Assembly: GCA_021397845.1 (NCBI GenBank)
Contig: CM038051.1
Coordinates: 16,216,827 to 16,280,826, forward strand
DNA length: 64,000 nt
Reading direction: 5' to 3'
From: Areca catechu
Taxonomy: Eukaryota; Streptophyta; Magnoliopsida; Arecales; Arecaceae
Every line of letters starts with the position of its first letter. The first letter of the stretch is position 1. The translations under genes were made by a program, and so were the position numbers. The notes under the pieces were generated by a model that made no database searches, was not told where the DNA came from, and was given only the letters and a program-made list of their open reading frames with translations. Positions 34,390-45,785 of this stretch are shown in pieces.

Positions 34390-35275
34390 TGTTGGCATAA
34401 AATTTCTTTTCCGACCAGGCGGAGCTACTGGATCGCAGGCCCGCTTCCTGGTTCACCTGCAAAATAAATCCCTGACCGAAATTGCTCCGACGGAGAACAC
34501 TCCGATGTCTAAGTCAGAGACAGGCTTCAGCCACATAATGGGGAAGATGGAGAGGGTAAAGACTCTAAGATTTTTAACGGTATCTTGTGCCTTATCTCGA
34601 GCATTCCCTCTTACCGTTATTTATATGGAGTTGTCCAGCCTGTTGTTCCGTTCTTCCTCCAGCGGTTACGGTGGAGGAGTTGATTTCTTTCCTATGATCT
34701 GGGATCGTGGGTAACTAATGGACAGTTCCGGCGGCCTAGACGGAGGCGTTGCCGCTGGAAAGGAGCCATGATTACCTTCCAGAAATAGTCGATGATAACC
34801 GTTGCTTGCCCTGTTCATAGATATTTGAAACATGTCGAGAGCTCATCTCCGGACTTCCCTTTTAGGGAGATTCCCGTGATTGAATCAGGGAATGTCTTCG
34901 TCCTCGGATCCTCTCGAGACAGATCGTAGAACCTGTTTTCAGCATAGATCGAGGACTTGATCTTTGTCACAGGCCGAAGACGTAGTCTTCGGCGTAAACC
35001 GGAGACCATGTCTTTAGAAGTTGGTGAAGGTCGTTCTTCGGTTCAGGCTGAGGATCTTGTCTTCGGGGACCGTAGGGCTTGGTCTTCGACGAAGAATGAA
35101 GACGTAATCCGAAGACGATGTTTTCGGGTACCGTAGGTCCAGTACGAGCTTTGGCTTGTCCATGGATTGCCTGACTTTTTTCGAATACCTTGGTCCGAAG
35201 CTTGTGGTTCGGAAGAAATGTCTTCAGTTGGTCGAACCGGTAGCTGGTTTGTACCTAGACCGAGATATCCTAACA
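34390..35275 (-). repeat. 3' LTR of the gypsy element
   Basis: 886 bp, TGTTGGCATAAAATTTC to GAGATATCCTAACA on the plus strand. On the minus strand the CATATAAATAACGG stretch (about 34613-34626) is the likely TATA box. Many GAAGAC/GTCTTCGG motifs lie at 34970-35240. Confidence 0.92.
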
Positions 35276-35827
35276 GTTGCCCCCCTACTCTCAATTTTTG
35301 AAGCAAAGATTTGCCTCGAAAGGTGAGAATATTACTGGTTCATCATTTTCCTCTTGAAGGAAGGTGCAATGGATGATTACAAGATCTCTGATTATACCGT
35401 CCATCAAAACAGCCGGCTGATTTGAGAATCAAATGATGGACAGTTGTCATTCCCTGATTGAGGGGTGAAAAAGGAGTGGACGGGCCAGGGACTGCCTCTC
35501 CTTTTTCTGTTGTGCGACGATTCAACCAATCTTTTGGTTGGGATTCGAGCGGTTGTCGTGGTTCCTTCCTGCCTGTTGGATGATGAATGTGCTTCATCTT
35601 GGCTGTTGATTCAAATAGACCACGACCTTTGGTCTATTCCATGTCAAATCAGCTTGGGGCTGCTTTGGGATCTTTTCGTTTCTTTCTGAGAAGGAGAAAA
35701 GGGGGCATGTTGAGGAAGCTTCTTCAACCTCATACTTTCAGTTTTGACTCAGCTTTTCCTGTTCTTGGCTATCGGTCCCTTCTACAGGTAGAATCTTCCT
35801 TTTGCCTCTTTGCCTCGTTCTTTCAAC

Positions 35828-38079
35828 ATGGCTGAGTCTGTAGGAAGCCACGGGAAACAAGTTGGACCTTCGGAGGCCGGTGATGTAGTGAGTCCGGAGC
35901 TGGTCCCCAGCTCTGTTTCGCCGGGAAAAGTCGCTTATCTTCGAGAATGCTATCACGTTCCCGAGGGGTTTTCTTTGATTCTTACCACATCCAAGGAATG
36001 GGTGAACAAACCTCCTCCCGGGTGTTTGGCTGTGTACGAAGACCATTTGAAGGCTGGCCTTCAATTTTTTCTGCATCCTTTCTTCATCAAAATTTTTGTT
36101 TGTACCAAGTGGTGCCTGCGCAGTTGACTCCGAATAGCATTCGAAACATCTGCGGGTTCTTGGTTCGGTGCCGCATAGCTAACATAGAGCCCGGGACCAA
36201 TCTGTTTACTGCTCTTTTTGTGCTCAAGAGGGATTTCTATGGCCACGGATTCTGGATGATCGGCCCTCGACCAGGCTAAAAGATCATCAAGGATATGCTC
36301 AGCACCATCCACGGGTGGAAACCCATTTTTATTTTTGTGTTGTCTATTAACCCGTGGGGCTTTAGTAGCGATTGGAAGGAGCCGTGCTTAATCGCCAATG
36401 ATGAAAAAAAGATTTTGGCGACCGATCAGTCCGGTTATGATTTATTGACTAATTCGGAGGCCGTTCCTATCCATGAGTTGTTGGAGAAGAGGAATCTCCA
36501 TCTTGCAGGAATTAACAAGTTTCTTGTGTTATGTATAAATAGTGAAAATTTTACCTCTCTTATCCCATCCCTGTTGTAGTTTAGTCGACTCAGAGGAATT
36601 TTTTTGTTTGTAGGCGGCGGGATGAAGCCTAACTTGAGCTGGCTCCGTCAATCCTCCGAGAAGAGGGCAGCTCCTGCCCCCCACAAGATCGGCGGTTCGA
36701 AAGAGAGCTCGAAAGGAGGGTTCTGAGAGGAGTGGGAGCACTTCGTCCTCCAGAGGAGCCTTTGAAGGGAATGCGGCGCCAATGCCGGAGGCCCCCACAG
36801 GGGCTCAGCTGGTTGAGCCTTCACTGGCGGTTACCTCTCCAATTCACATAAGGGAGAGTCTGCCTCCGATGGCTGATGAGACAGCGCCTTGCCCCCCTGC
36901 AATTGACAGGGGCAAGGAGCCACAAGTCGAGAGAGATTTCGTTCGTGAGGCTTCTCCAGCCGGGAGCCATCTTGCAAACTCTTCGAAGCTTTCCCCCATG
37001 GGGGGATTGTTGGTCCCCGCCGTGGCTAGGCGGGCGCTCAAGGACACGTTGCTGCCTTAGGATTTGACAGTTATCCGAAGCCAAAGTCTTGCTAGAATAT
37101 CTGACTCTGCCTTTTCCTCCCTACAACAGGTGAGATCCTCATCATGTCTTCTTTGCCTAGAAGGTTGTTTGGTTCATAACCTCACTTTGTCGATGTAGCT
37201 GGTCTATGACATCACTTTTATGGAGGAGGGCCTAGGGAACATCGACAGCCGCATCCATGGCCTTGAGGAGGAGCTCTATACGGCCAGGGCTGAAAAAGAG
37301 GTGGCCGAGGAATTGAAGCAATCCATGGAGAATCGTTTAGTTTATGCGGATACTGAAATTCGTGGCCTGAGGAATGCGCTAAAGGACGCCCACTTGACAA
37401 TCACGGGGCGAGGGGCTGAGTTGAGGAAGAGTAGAGAACATGCCAATTTCTTGGAACAATCCCTCAAGGAGAATCAAGAAAAGGCAGAGAGCCTAACCAA
37501 GGCTACCGAGGAGGCAATCAGAAAGGCCGAAGAGGCATCCTTAAGAGCCAGAGAGGCGTCCTTAAGGGCCGAAGAGGCGGCCTTGGAATCTGAGGTGGCC
37601 AGGAGAGAGTCCAAAGTTTTGAAAGAATTGGCAGGTAGGGCTGTAGCAGATTTTTGGAGGTCCTCAGATTTCCAGCAAGAAATGAATGAGGCTACCTTGT
37701 TCAGCTACCAGCACGGTTTCAATGACAGACTCGCCAAGGTCGGTAAGGCTTTCCCTAACATGGACCTTTCTGCCATCCCCGCCTTCGACATTGTAGAAGA
37801 AAAAGAAGACGAAGAAGAAGTCGGAGATGAAGAGATCATAGGGATGCCAAGTCCGAGGGAGGACATTCCCAGCATAATTCGACCCAGGTTGAGGAGGCCG
37901 AAGAAGTGCCGGACTTGGAGGGAAAAACTCCCACCACAGTCGAAGACATGGATGTGATCCCGATCTCGGCCCAAGAGGAAGTTCGAGCTGAGGAGGAGGT
38001 GTAGGTTGAAGACCCTCTGGACTCAACCCAATTTCAGGAAACCTTCTCCACGCAAATCGACAAACTGCTCCAATCTTGA
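35828..38079 (+). pseudogene. Antisense ORF 1 of the Tat-type element (PF04195-like, coiled coil)
   Basis: This ORF runs opposite to gag-pol. The ATG at 35828 starts MAESVGSHGKQVGPSEAG. The region to about 36580 resembles the 'putative gypsy type transposon' domain (PF04195): GLQFFLHPFFIKIF, QLTPNSIRNICGFLVRCRIA, LFTALFVLKRDFYGHGFW and STIHGWKPIFIFV, followed by PWGFSSDWKEP. A charged linker follows, then a long coiled coil (about 37215-37640, heptads rich in Glu/Lys/Ala), an FSYQHGFNDRL motif and an acidic tail to the stop at 38079. A GT-AG intron is likely at 37130-37198. At least one frameshift (about 36090), one stop (36278) and another shift (about 37860) disable it. Its role in the element is unknown. 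Confidence 0.8.
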
Positions 38080-38804
38080 GATGCTGGGTCTCCTCCAGCT
38101 GATGCTTAGGGATGTGTATCTTTAGCCATTGTATTTCTTCTTTGTTTTCCTCTGAAATGTTACCAACAAACTATTTTGAAGTTTCAAATGACTTCCTTAT
38201 TTTGTACATGTTATGCCATATTTTTGAATACAGTTTGTGCGAGGTTTCTGGCTTCGATGATAACTTGAATTTCATTGCTCCTTTCTCTTTCTTGATTGAG
38301 GAGTCGAAGTTGAAGACCATTCGGCTCGTGGCTGATGTCGAAGATGAGTTTCGAAGCAAATCGGAATGTCATTGCCGAAGACCGTCCACGATCAAATTAG
38401 GCTGATATCAGCCTTTTTCCATAATTAATCTGCCTGTCTAGGGATGGACACAACGGACATGTGTCATTTTCCTGTTGATCAATGATCGAGAAACATTGAT
38501 TACGATTCTCGTTGCCCATAATAAGTGTATCGATATTCGAACAATCGCATTTTCATGCACCCTGGGTGCCGCCAAATCCTTCCTTTTTGAAAGGGGGCCA
38601 TTAATGTCGTACCTGCACAATGAAGATTCTTCTGGATTTGAAGTATCGATGGTCGCCATTCCAAGAGTAGTTATTGGTAATTATACCGCTCTCGAGCGGT
38701 CACCTGGGTCTCGAGGCATCGCTCTGACACATGGCATCTTTTGATGGGTCTGGAAAAGGGTGTGGAGCACGTTTCCCTATGGCCAGTCGTAGGCATAAGG
38801 TCCT
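38080..38804. other. Spacer between the two antisense ORFs
   Basis: Holds the presumed 3' end of antisense ORF 1 and the promoter of antisense ORF 2. The open frame 38112-38405 has no family resemblance. Confidence 0.45.
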
Positions 38805-38812
38805 TATAAATA
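38805..38812 (+). promoter_or_regulatory. TATA box for antisense ORF 2
   Basis: TATAAATA in GGTCCTTATAAATAGG lies 87 nt upstream of the ATG at 38899. This predicts a leader of about 55-60 nt. It is on the strand opposite to gag-pol and lies outside both LTRs. Confidence 0.65.
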
Positions 38813-38898
38813 GGTCCTTGTTCTCTCCTGCCGAAGGCCATCGTAGTTTCAGACTCTTATTTCAGAAGTTCCTCTTCTTTCTCCAGTGATCCGGCGAA

Positions 38899-39413
38899 AT
38901 GAAGTTTAGTGTTCCCGAGCTTCGAAGGGTGGCGAAGAGGAGGGCCATCAGCAATGGGACAAAGGGCAGCCCAGGGTTCCTTGGGCTGAGCAATGATGAT
39001 GATCCAGTTGTCGATCACTTGGAGAGGAAAGTCCGTGTCATGGAGGCTCAATTGGAGAAGACCAGGGCTCAGGTTGAGGTGGCCATCACGGAGGCAATAA
39101 AGGCCAAGAAGAAGGTGGCAGAAGCTATCTCGGACTTCAAGGCTCTTTTGCTTTCAAGGAGGAGGTCGCCGAGGTGGCTCTGGACTCTTATCAACAGGGG
39201 TTCCGGGAGTGTAGAGATAAGGCCTCCAAGTATTATAACTTGAAGGGCCTTGGCAACATTAAACTCTCCGTTCCTTTTCCTGAACACAAGTTCGACTCCG
39301 ACTTTAAGGAGGAGTCAGATTCTGATTCAGATGAGAACCCCGGGGCCCCCTCATCATCCTCCTTACAGGACACCCCCCACCGGCATGGGAAAGGGTCGGC
39401 GGGTGGTCACTAG
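38899..39413 (+). pseudogene. Antisense ORF 2 of the Tat-type element (short coiled coil)
   Basis: Starts MKFSVPELRRVAKRRAIS. It has a coiled coil (VVDHLERKVRVMEAQLEKTR and on to about 39130), then, after one frameshift near 39150, VALDSYQQGFRECRDKASKY, a Ser/Asp-rich acidic stretch and a stop at 39413. The YQQGF block and following region parallel FSYQHGFNDRL of antisense ORF 1, so this looks like a shortened paralogue lacking the PF04195-like half. It has its own TATA box. Confidence 0.7.
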
Positions 39414-39589
39414 ATGTGCTTTCCCGTTCTCTGCAATCTCTCTTTTTTTTGTGTAAAAATATAAAAGAAATGAAAGTACCGACTTTCTTCCTGCTTCTTT
39501 TCTTTCTATGCATGATACTTCTTTGAATCTCATGAAGTGTGAACTCAAAGCTTGATGTTGGCAGAGTGAGTGATGTCAAACTCCATGTG

Positions 39590-41096
39590 CACTCAGCCAA
39601 GAAATCTAAAAGCTCCTGAGCCTTCATAGCCGATCGAGGCTGGAAGCTGATGTCAAACTCGCTTAGCTTCACAGCCCACTTGGCTATCCTTCCAAAGGTA
39701 TCAGGTCATCGAAGAATAGCCTTGAGGGGTTGATCGATCAACACCATGATGGCATGGGCATGGAAGTAGGGCCGTAGTCGCTTTGCCGTAATTATTAAAG
39801 AGTAGATCAGCTTCTGCATTTTTGAATATCTTGTTTTAGCATAATGCAGAACTTTGCTGATGTAGTAGATCGGCTTGTGGGAGCCGTCTTCTTCTCTTCA
39901 GACAAGGACTGAACTGACTGCCTCATCCGAAGCGGAAAGGTATAAATAAAGCACTTCCCCCTCTTGAGGTTTGGAAAGTAAAGGTGGGGTCTCTAAGTAT
40001 TTCTTCAACTCTTCAAAGGCAATGCAGTAGTCTTCGGTCCATTCAAAACCTCGAGACTGCCGAAGTACCTTGAAAAATGGAAGACACTTCATGGTTGAGC
40101 GAGAGATGAACCTGCTTAAAGAGGCGATCCTCCCTGTCAGCTGCTGGATTCTTTCTTGCAGGATGGATGCCTCATATCTTTGAGGGCCTGAGTTTTTTCA
40201 GTATTTGCTTCAATCCCTCGCTTGGTAATGAGGAAACCTAGAAACTTGCCTGAAGTAACCCCAAAGGCACATTTCGTCGGGTTTAGCTTCATTTGATGAT
40301 GCCGCAAGACGTTGAATGATTCTCTCAAGTCCTAGATGTGATCTTTTTTAAGGAGGCTTTTGACTATCATATCGTCCACATAGGCCTCCAGGTTTCTCCC
40401 TAACTACTCCTTGAACACCTTGTTGATCAACCTCTGAAAGGTTGCTCTAGCGTTCTTGAGTCCAAATGGCATAATCTTGTAGCAGTATAGCCCTTTATCA
40501 GTGATGAAAGCCATTTTTTCTTCATCCCAAGGGTTCGTTTGGATCTGATTGTAGCCAGAAAAAGCGTCCATGAAGCTCAGCAATTGGTGGCCGGCAGTGG
40601 CATCGACCAGTTGGTCAATTTTTGGGAGAGAAAAACTGTCCTTTGGGCAGGCTTTATTGAGGTCGGTATAGTCGATGCAGATCCTCCATTTGTCATTAGC
40701 TTTCTTTATCATTACCACATTGGCTAACCACTCAGGGTAATGGGCTTCCCAGATGAACCCTGCCTTGAGGAGCTTACCAACTTCTTCATTTATTGCTTTT
40801 TGTCTCTCCGGGACAAAGCTTCTCTTCTTCTGCTGGACTGGTTTATATCCAGGGGCAACTTCCAGCAGATGAGTGATTATTTCGGCGGGAATCCCTGGAA
40901 TGTTCAAAGCTGACCAGGCGAAGATATCAGCATTATCCCTGAGGAAGCTGATCAGCTCCATTCTGGTTTTCTCATCAAGCATACTTCTGATCTGTACAAC
41001 CTTGATGGGATCCTCTTTAGTTAAAGATATCGAGATAGTTATCTCCATAGGCTCGCCAGAATCGTAGTCGAGTCCCTTGGATCTAGCTGATCCCAA
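39590..41096 (-). pseudogene. Gypsy reverse transcriptase and RNase H
   Basis: The RT frame from 41096 has LLKAGFIWEAHYPEWLANVV, KWRICIDYTDLNKACPKDSF, LLSFMDAFSGYNQI and IMPFGLKNARATFQRLI. The catalytic YVDDMIVKS sits at about 40375, after a stop at 40404. It continues through FGVTSGKFLGFLITKRGIE (about 40230). The RNase H part is broken by frameshifts: SASDEAVSSVLV (about 39900), LIITAKRLRPYFHAHAIMVL and KWAVKLSEFDISFQPRSAMK, ending near LDFLAEC (about 39595). Nothing like integrase follows. Confidence 0.9.
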
Positions 41097-42107
41097 GTGG
41101 TGGGATCGTTAGAGTGTTTGTCTTGGATCATCAAGCATTATCGTGCCGCTCTCTAGTCTCCTCTTACTTCTCCAACACCATTTCTGGTGGGGAAGCATAC
41201 CAAGAGGTAGTAGGATGACACTATGATCCGAAATTTGTTCAGGACAGGTCACCCCAGAATGATGTTGTAGTGAAGGGGCTCGAACTACTGTGAAGTTGAT
41301 TGGGAGTGTCTTTTATCAATGTTCGGTACCAAGGGTTACAGGCAGTACTATTTCTTCCTCGGTATCAACTTGATTTCCTCCAAAGCCAGTAAGTGGTATA
41401 GGGGACCTTCGTAGCTTATCTCTAGACAAACACATCCGAGAGAATGCATCATAGATCAAGACATCAGTCGAACTATTATCAACTAGGATTCATTGTACAT
41501 CATAATTGGCCACAACGACCGAGATTACAATAGGGTCGTCGTGCGGGAGCCGGACTCCCGCAAGGTCATCGTCGGAGAAGAGAATGGCATTGTTATCCTT
41601 GAGTCGCTTCGAGACATTGTCTTTGTCTCTTCTCTAGTTGACAGGTCGATGTATCATCCCCACGCCTTTATTGGTGGGCCATTGATTTGGTAGTTCAACT
41701 TCTTCAAGAGCTGATTGGGTAACAGTAGCTTCTGACCGAGGTCCTTGGTGACTAATGTATCATCCCAAATACCCTTTCTTGATGAGATCCTCTATTGCAT
41801 CTCTTAATTGGATGCATTCTTCAGTATTGTGGCCGTGGTCCCGGTGGAATCGGCAGTATTTGTTCATGTTCCTTACAGAAGAGGATGCCTTCATGGGACG
41901 TGGCCGTTGGAGATAGTTTTCTTTTTCGATCTCCAAGAAAATCTTCTCACGAGGGAGGTTGAGGGGGGTATAGGAGTCGAATCTCCCGCCCGGTGCTCTG
42001 GGCCTGGGAGGACTTTTTCGTCGGTTAGTATATTTGTTGTTGTTGAAAACAGGGGGGCGCTGTCTCCTGTTATTTTTCTTCTTTGAAGGGGGTTTCCCTT
42101 CGATCAG
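41097..42107 (-). pseudogene. Gypsy zinc knuckle, linker and protease region
   Basis: On the minus strand, KYCRFHRDHGHNTEECIQLR (about 41860-41800) is the nucleocapsid finger typical of Tat/Athila gags. ILVDNSSTDVLIYDAF (about 41480-41440) is a degraded aspartic protease site where DNGSSADVL is expected. Several stops and frame changes prevent an intact polyprotein. Confidence 0.8.
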
Positions 42108-43136
42108 TCATCGATTTGCCGCCTGCTCTTCAGCATCGGCATATTTCTGAGCCCTTGACAGGAGCTCAGCGTAGCTTTTGGGAAACTTTTTATCCAGGAA
42201 AAAGGTAAGCTTGGATGTATGAAGTCCCTTCTTCAGTGCAAACATAGCCACATATTCGTTGAGATCAGGGATCTCGAGCGTGGCCGCATTAAACCTGGAG
42301 ATGTAATCTCGCAGGCTTTCTCCTTCATTTTGGTGAAGGAGGAACAGTGTGTCCATATTCCGGGGGGTCTTGCGGCAGGTCCTAAAATGCAAGACAAATA
42401 ATTTCTCTAACTCGGAGAAAGAATCGATGGTACTTGGACGTATGCTCGAGTACCACATCCGAGCCGCTTTCTTCAAGGTAGCTGGGAACGCGAGACAGTA
42501 CATCGCATCCAAAGCTCCCGGATCATCATATGGGCCTTAAAACTGTCAAGATGGTCAAGAGGATCAGAGGTGCCGTCATAGGGTTCCATCTGGGAAACCC
42601 TGAAGTGCCGAGGGATGACTTCGGCCAAGACATGATCGGTGTAGGGCGAGCGCAGATCACACACCGCCAAATCATTGCAATCTCTCTGCTCCCACATTTT
42701 CACCATCTCCGATTCGATGGCCTTAAATTTTCCATCGTAATCAGGGAGAGCCTGTTTTGGCGCTTTCTCTATGGAAGTAGAGTCTTCAGGAGAGTATGAG
42801 GAAGCTTGCCTAGGTCTTTTCCCTTTCTGAGAGAAATCAGTGGGCCTAGGCATTCTTGAACTTCGGCCTTCAAGAGAGGGCCGAGGACAGGGGGAGAGAT
42901 GCATGGACCCCTCTCGAGGGGTTCTTTTCCTTCGGGATCGAGAGCTATGTCTAGAGGCGGCCGGCGGATGCCCCACCTGAAGAGCTCTATTTTGAAAGTC
43001 CTGAACCATAGCCGTGAGGTTAGTGACCTGGTTCATGAGGGCTTCAAACTATTGTTGTCCAATGACAATTATGGGAGGTGGAATGTCGGTCTCCATCGGG
43101 GGTGCACCCCCTTAAGATGAAACACGATTTCGACTC
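42108..43136 (-). pseudogene. Gypsy gag
   Basis: From about 43136 the frame reads METDIPPPIIVIGQQ then ALMNQVTNLTAMVQ (43036), followed by a basic Arg/Ser-rich stretch. The start of the Retrotrans_gag domain is RHFRVSQMEPYDGTSDPLDH. A frameshift at about 42525 separates this from DAMYCLAFPATLKKAARMWY ... QNEGESLRDYISRF, ending QKYADAEEQAANR at 42108. This is a structural capsid-type protein, not functional here. Confidence 0.9.
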
Positions 43137-43256
43137 ATTGAGGCGATCTGAGTCTTCCCTCTTGCCATCGAGAATTTCTTACTTCCCCTTGATTGAGGAG
43201 GGGAGCCTAACAATGCAAATTGCCGAGGATGACGCCCCCTACCTGGCATGCCAATC

Positions 43257-44138
43257 TGTTGACGTAGAATCCCTTTTCCGACCGGGTGGAGCTACTGAAT
43301 CGCAGACCCGCTCCCTGGTTCACCTGCAAAATAAATTCCTGACCGGAATTGCTCCGGCGGGGGACACTCCGATGCCTAAGTCAAAGGCGGGCTCCATCCA
43401 CAGAATGGGGAAGATGGAGAGGGTAAAGTCTCTGGGATCTTCAAGGGTATCTTGTGCCTTACCTCGAGCATTCCCTCTTACCGTTATTTATAAGGAGTTG
43501 TCCAGCTTGTTGTTCCGTTCTTTCTCCAGCGGTTACGATGGAGGAGTTGATTTCTTTCCCATGATCTAAGATCATGGGTAACTAATGGACGGTTCCGGCG
43601 GCCTGGTTGGAGGCGTTGCCACTGGAAAGATGCCATGATTACCTTCTGGAAATAGTCGATGATAACCGTTACTTGTCATGTTCATAGAGATTTGAAATAT
43701 GTCGAGAGCTCGTCTCCGGACTTTCCTTTTAGGGAGATTCCCGTGATTGAATCAGGAAATATCTTCGTCCTCGGATCCTCTCAAGATAGATTGTAGAACC
43801 TGTCTTCGGCATAGATCTAGGACTTGATCTTTGTCATAGGCCGAAGACGTCTTCGGCGTAAACCGGAGACCATGTCTTCGGGAGTTGGTGAAGGTCGTTC
43901 TTCGGTTCAAACTGAGATCTTGTCTTCGAGGATCGTAGGACTTGATCTTCGATGAACAATGAAGACGTAATCCGAAGACGATGTCTTTGGGTACCATAGG
44001 TCCAGTACGAGCTTTAGCTTGCCAATGGATTGCCTGATTTTTTCCGAATATCTTGATTTGAAGCTTGTGATTCGGAAAAAATATTTTCAGTTGATCGAAC
44101 CGGCAGCTAATTCGTACCTGGACCGAGATATCCTAACA
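43257..44138 (-). repeat. 5' LTR of the gypsy element
   Basis: 882 bp, TGTTGACGTAGAATCCC to GAGATATCCTAACA on the plus strand. The TATA box is on the minus strand (CTTATAAATAACGG, about 43478-43491). Confidence 0.92.
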
Positions 44139-44143
44139 TTACT

Positions 44144-45030
44144 GATTATGATACCATAGATTAGGAAATGGAAACATAAAGACGCTGACAACGGATGCAA
44201 CTCACGTACCCGAGTGATCTTGGGAGTTCGCGTTATATATTAGAATGTAATAGATTAAGTTACCATAGTCAGGCCTGAGAATTAGTTCGGCTTCTAAAGT
44301 GAATCAGGCCCATTAGTTACATTTCTAATGGGAAAAGGTTGGATTTTGTGGTTACACGTCTGACTCGTGGCTAGTTCGTGTTTGGATTGCCCTATCAAAT
44401 TGGAGTACAAGAATGGGCATTTAAAACTTGGAGTCAATCTAACTCAAATCTAACATTCACAAGCCTGCAGGCTTTAGTATAAAACTCCAAGCTAGCTTAA
44501 CCCGAAGAAATGAAGCTGGCCTCAATAGAAGTACAGTTTTCCTTCTTTTGTTAATTTTTTTTCCCCTCTAGAGAAAGAGGAGGGGAGATCTCATCTATTG
44601 CTGTTAACATTGAACCTTAGAAAACATTTATGAGATTTTGGTAATATTTTTGCCCCGGATAATTAATAGCGAGATGAGAATGGCGTACGTACGTACGTCC
44701 ATATTTTATGTGACCCTCGCACAATGAGTAGAAGCGTATTAATTTGCACAAAAAATGATATGGTTGGAGGTTTTTCAATATAAAATAACCTAAATAAGCT
44801 ACAATGTAACCATTTTTACATGAAAAAGAAAAAGAAAAAAAAAAAAAAGAGAGAGAAAAAAAGAAAAGAGGAAGAGCACATTGATTTTGAGAAAATATTA
44901 TGCAAATTGAGAGGAATGGAGTACAGATGGGCTTCCGTGGTATATAGGATTCAAATTAAAGATGTATAACAGCATTCAATCGGATTGGTCCGCCCTTCGG
45001 ATCTCATGCTCTACTAGTTAAAAAATGCAT
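44144..45030. other. Intergenic, no gene seen
   Basis: A short (GTAC)n-like run (about 44684-44698) and an A/G-rich tract (44822-44877) occur. No coding signal. Confidence 0.45.
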
Positions 45031-45036
45031 TTACTT

Positions 45037-45785
45037 TTTTTTTTTTTTGATAATAAAAAGGAGGGAAGAGTTAGATCCTGGGCATGGTCATCTCCAGACG
45101 GTCTCCCAATCCCTGTCAAGGAATGTTCGATACACGACGCATATTAATTTTTTCGCAGCCGTTTCCCATCCGAAGGTGAGTACGTCAACTTGACTACTAC
45201 TGGCTGTGGTGAGTACGTCAACCTGACTACCACTAGCTGATGCCGTTTTCCATCCGAAGATGAGTACGTCAACCTGACTACCACTGGCCCTGATTACCAC
45301 TAGCTGATGCCAAGTGAACGGAATTTATTATATATACGGATGGGCTGGCTAATATCGAGTAAACAGAATTTATTATATATATTCCTAACTTTTTCACTAC
45401 CACCGGCCGTTTCCCATCCGAAGGTGAGTACGTCAACTTGACTACCACTAGCTGATGCCATTTTCCATCCGAAGGTAAGTACGTCAACCTGACTACCACT
45501 AGCTGATGCCGAGTGAACGGAATTTATTATATATATGGATTGGCTGGCTGATATCGAGTAAACAAAATTTATTATATATATCCCTAACTTTTTCATTACC
45601 ACCGGTCAATAGGAGTTCCATGATTATTTTATTATTATTATTATTTTTTAATTTTACTCTTGAATTACTTTTCTATTTTTTATTTTATCTCCGGACTTTT
45701 CAATCAAAATATATCCAAACCAAGACTCGAATCCCTACCAGCTGGTTGTGAGAAAAATCTCACCGCCAACTGCACCACTCAACAA
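45037..45785 (-). mobile_element. SINE expanded by internal tandem copies
   Basis: A T-run (45037-45048) and GGAGGGAAGAGTTAGATCC give the 3' tail on the minus strand. The body motif CCATCCGAAGGTGAGTACG TCAACCTGACTACCACT is then repeated at about 45168, 45253, 45416 and 45466. A unit of about 185 bp with GAACGGAATTTATTATATAT and CGAGTAAACARAATTTATTA occurs twice. Total length is about 750 bp instead of about 310. Confidence 0.65.

Larger units (their letters stand above)
34390..44138 (-). mobile_element. Ty3/gypsy (Tat-type) LTR retrotransposon with antisense ORFs, no integrase
   Basis: A 9749-bp element on the minus strand with LTRs of 886 and 882 bp, TG...CA ends and TSD TTACT. From the 5' LTR it carries gag, a zinc-knuckle-like CRFHRDHGHNTEEC, protease, RT and RNase H on the minus strand. 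Two ORFs on the opposite strand lie between pol and the 3' LTR. A polypurine tract (minus AGTAGGGGGGCAAC, 35276-35289) precedes the 3' LTR. The putative primer-binding site (minus GATTGGCATGCCAGGTAGG, about 43238-43256) follows the 5' LTR. Antisense extra ORFs in this position are known for Tat-lineage elements. Integrase is absent and the genes have stops and frameshifts. The LTRs differ at about one site in eight over 270 bp compared by eye. Confidence 0.93.
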
